Shown: positions 5,694 through 6,124 of the stretch, piece after piece
Numbering within the stretch: the first letter of the stretch is position 1
Layout: every line of letters begins with the position of its first letter
Assembly: GCA_020444765.1 (NCBI GenBank)
Contig: JAGRHW010000221.1
Location: 1-6,124 of the forward strand
Direction: 5' to 3'
DNA from: Gammaproteobacteria bacterium
GTDB lineage: Bacteria > Pseudomonadota > Gammaproteobacteria > Granulosicoccales > Granulosicoccaceae
DNA length: 6,124 nucleotides
Position numbers and translations under genes: made by a program
The notes under the pieces: model-generated
What the model was told of the DNA's origin: nothing
Databases searched by the model: none
The model's input: only the letters and a program-made list of their open reading frames with translations

Positions 5694-6124
5694 ATGACCC
5701 AATCCGAGACTGTGCTCGCGGAACTGGCGAACGGTGTACTCACACTAACGCTCAACCGCCCGGACAAACTCAATTCTTTCAACGAGGAAATGCACCTGGC
5801 GCTGCGCGCGCAGATCGAACGGGCTCACGAGGACCCGGCCATCCGCGCCGTTCTGCTGACCGGCGCCGGACGTGGCTTTTGCGCCGGCCAGGATCTGGGC
5901 GACCGCGATCCACGCAAGAGCACGGAAAAACCCGATCTCGGCCATACTCTCGACACCTTTTACAACCCCACGCTGCGTCTGATACGCGGCCTGGAGAAAC
6001 CGGTGCTTTGCGCCGTCAATGGCGTGACCGCCGGCGCCGGCGCCAATATCGCCTTTGCCTGCGACATCGTGCTGGCCGCGCAATCGGCCAAGTTTATTCA
6101 GGCGTTTTCCAAAATCGGTTTGAT
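5694..6124 (+). CDS. paaG: PaaG, ring 1,2-epoxyphenylacetyl-CoA isomerase (3' end outside window)
   Basis: The first 143 codons of a crotonase-family protein are present; the family is about 260 residues, so nearly half is missing at the right edge. Translation begins MTQSETVLAELANGVLTLTL, followed by NRPDKLNSFNEEM near 21-33. The PaaG hallmark GRGFCAGQDLGDRD lies near 59-72. The second oxyanion-hole segment, NGVTAGAGANIAFACDIVLA, is near 109-128, and AKFIQAFSKIGL runs to the edge. The QDLxD and AFSK signatures favour PaaG over ordinary fatty-acid enoyl-CoA hydratases, although the catalytic aspartate region just beyond the edge cannot be inspected. PaaG converts ring 1,2-epoxyphenylacetyl-CoA to 2-oxepin-2(3H)-ylideneacetyl-CoA in the cytoplasm. 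It is divergent from paaN and probably leads a rightward paa operon. Confidence 0.92.
   Translation, partial: MTQSETVLAELANGVLTLTLNRPDKLNSFNEEMHLALRAQIERAHEDPAIRAVLLTGAGRGFCAGQDLGDRDPRKSTEKPDLGHTLDTFYNPTLRLIRGLEKPVLCAVNGVTAGAGANIAFACDIVLAAQSAKFIQAFSKIGL

Noticed and set aside
5745..6083. Minus-strand open frame of 112 codons inside paaG
   Set aside because: It is antisense to conserved crotonase motifs and has no recognisable domain.

Overview
The window looks like proteobacterial chromosome, most likely beta- or gammaproteobacterial. The DNA is moderately GC-rich by eye. The genes are tightly packed, with overlapping stops and starts, strong Shine-Dalgarno sequences, and a Liv-type transporter fused to phenylacetate (paa) catabolic genes. 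The genus cannot be fixed from the sequence.

Layout: six minus-strand genes read leftward from a divergent control region at about 5587-5693, in the order paaN (3934-5586), livK-type solute-binding protein (2730-3869), livH (1775-2646, frameshifted), livM (815-1771), livG (33-818) and the start of livF (1-46, cut by the window edge). One plus-strand gene, paaG (5694 to the right edge, incomplete), is transcribed away from them. The 107-base region between paaN and paaG holds a 14-base near-palindrome (5625-5638). It overlaps plausible promoter elements on both strands and is a good candidate operator for a TetR-type regulator such as PaaR.

How the genes fit together: livK, livH, livM, livG and livF encode a complete branched-chain-amino-acid-type (HAAT family) ABC importer. 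It comprises a periplasmic binding protein, two permeases and two ATPases. Because the importer sits behind paaN and shares its control region with paaG, its likely cargo is phenylacetate or a related aromatic acid rather than leucine, isoleucine or valine; this is inference from context. PaaG isomerises the ring-epoxide of phenylacetyl-CoA to an oxepin-CoA. PaaN is a stand-alone aldehyde dehydrogenase expected to oxidise the semialdehyde formed after ring cleavage. It lacks the C-terminal MaoC-like hydratase domain of the fused PaaZ type, so the ring-opening hydratase should be encoded elsewhere.

Points deserving a second look are the single-base frameshift in livH at a five-base homopolymer (2277-2281), the divergent palindrome, a strong terminator-like hairpin between livK and livH (2680-2709), and a possible leader hairpin that places the livK ribosome-binding site in its loop. 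Otherwise the region is an orderly catabolic and uptake cluster. I see no mobile elements, CRISPR arrays, RNA genes or large repeats.
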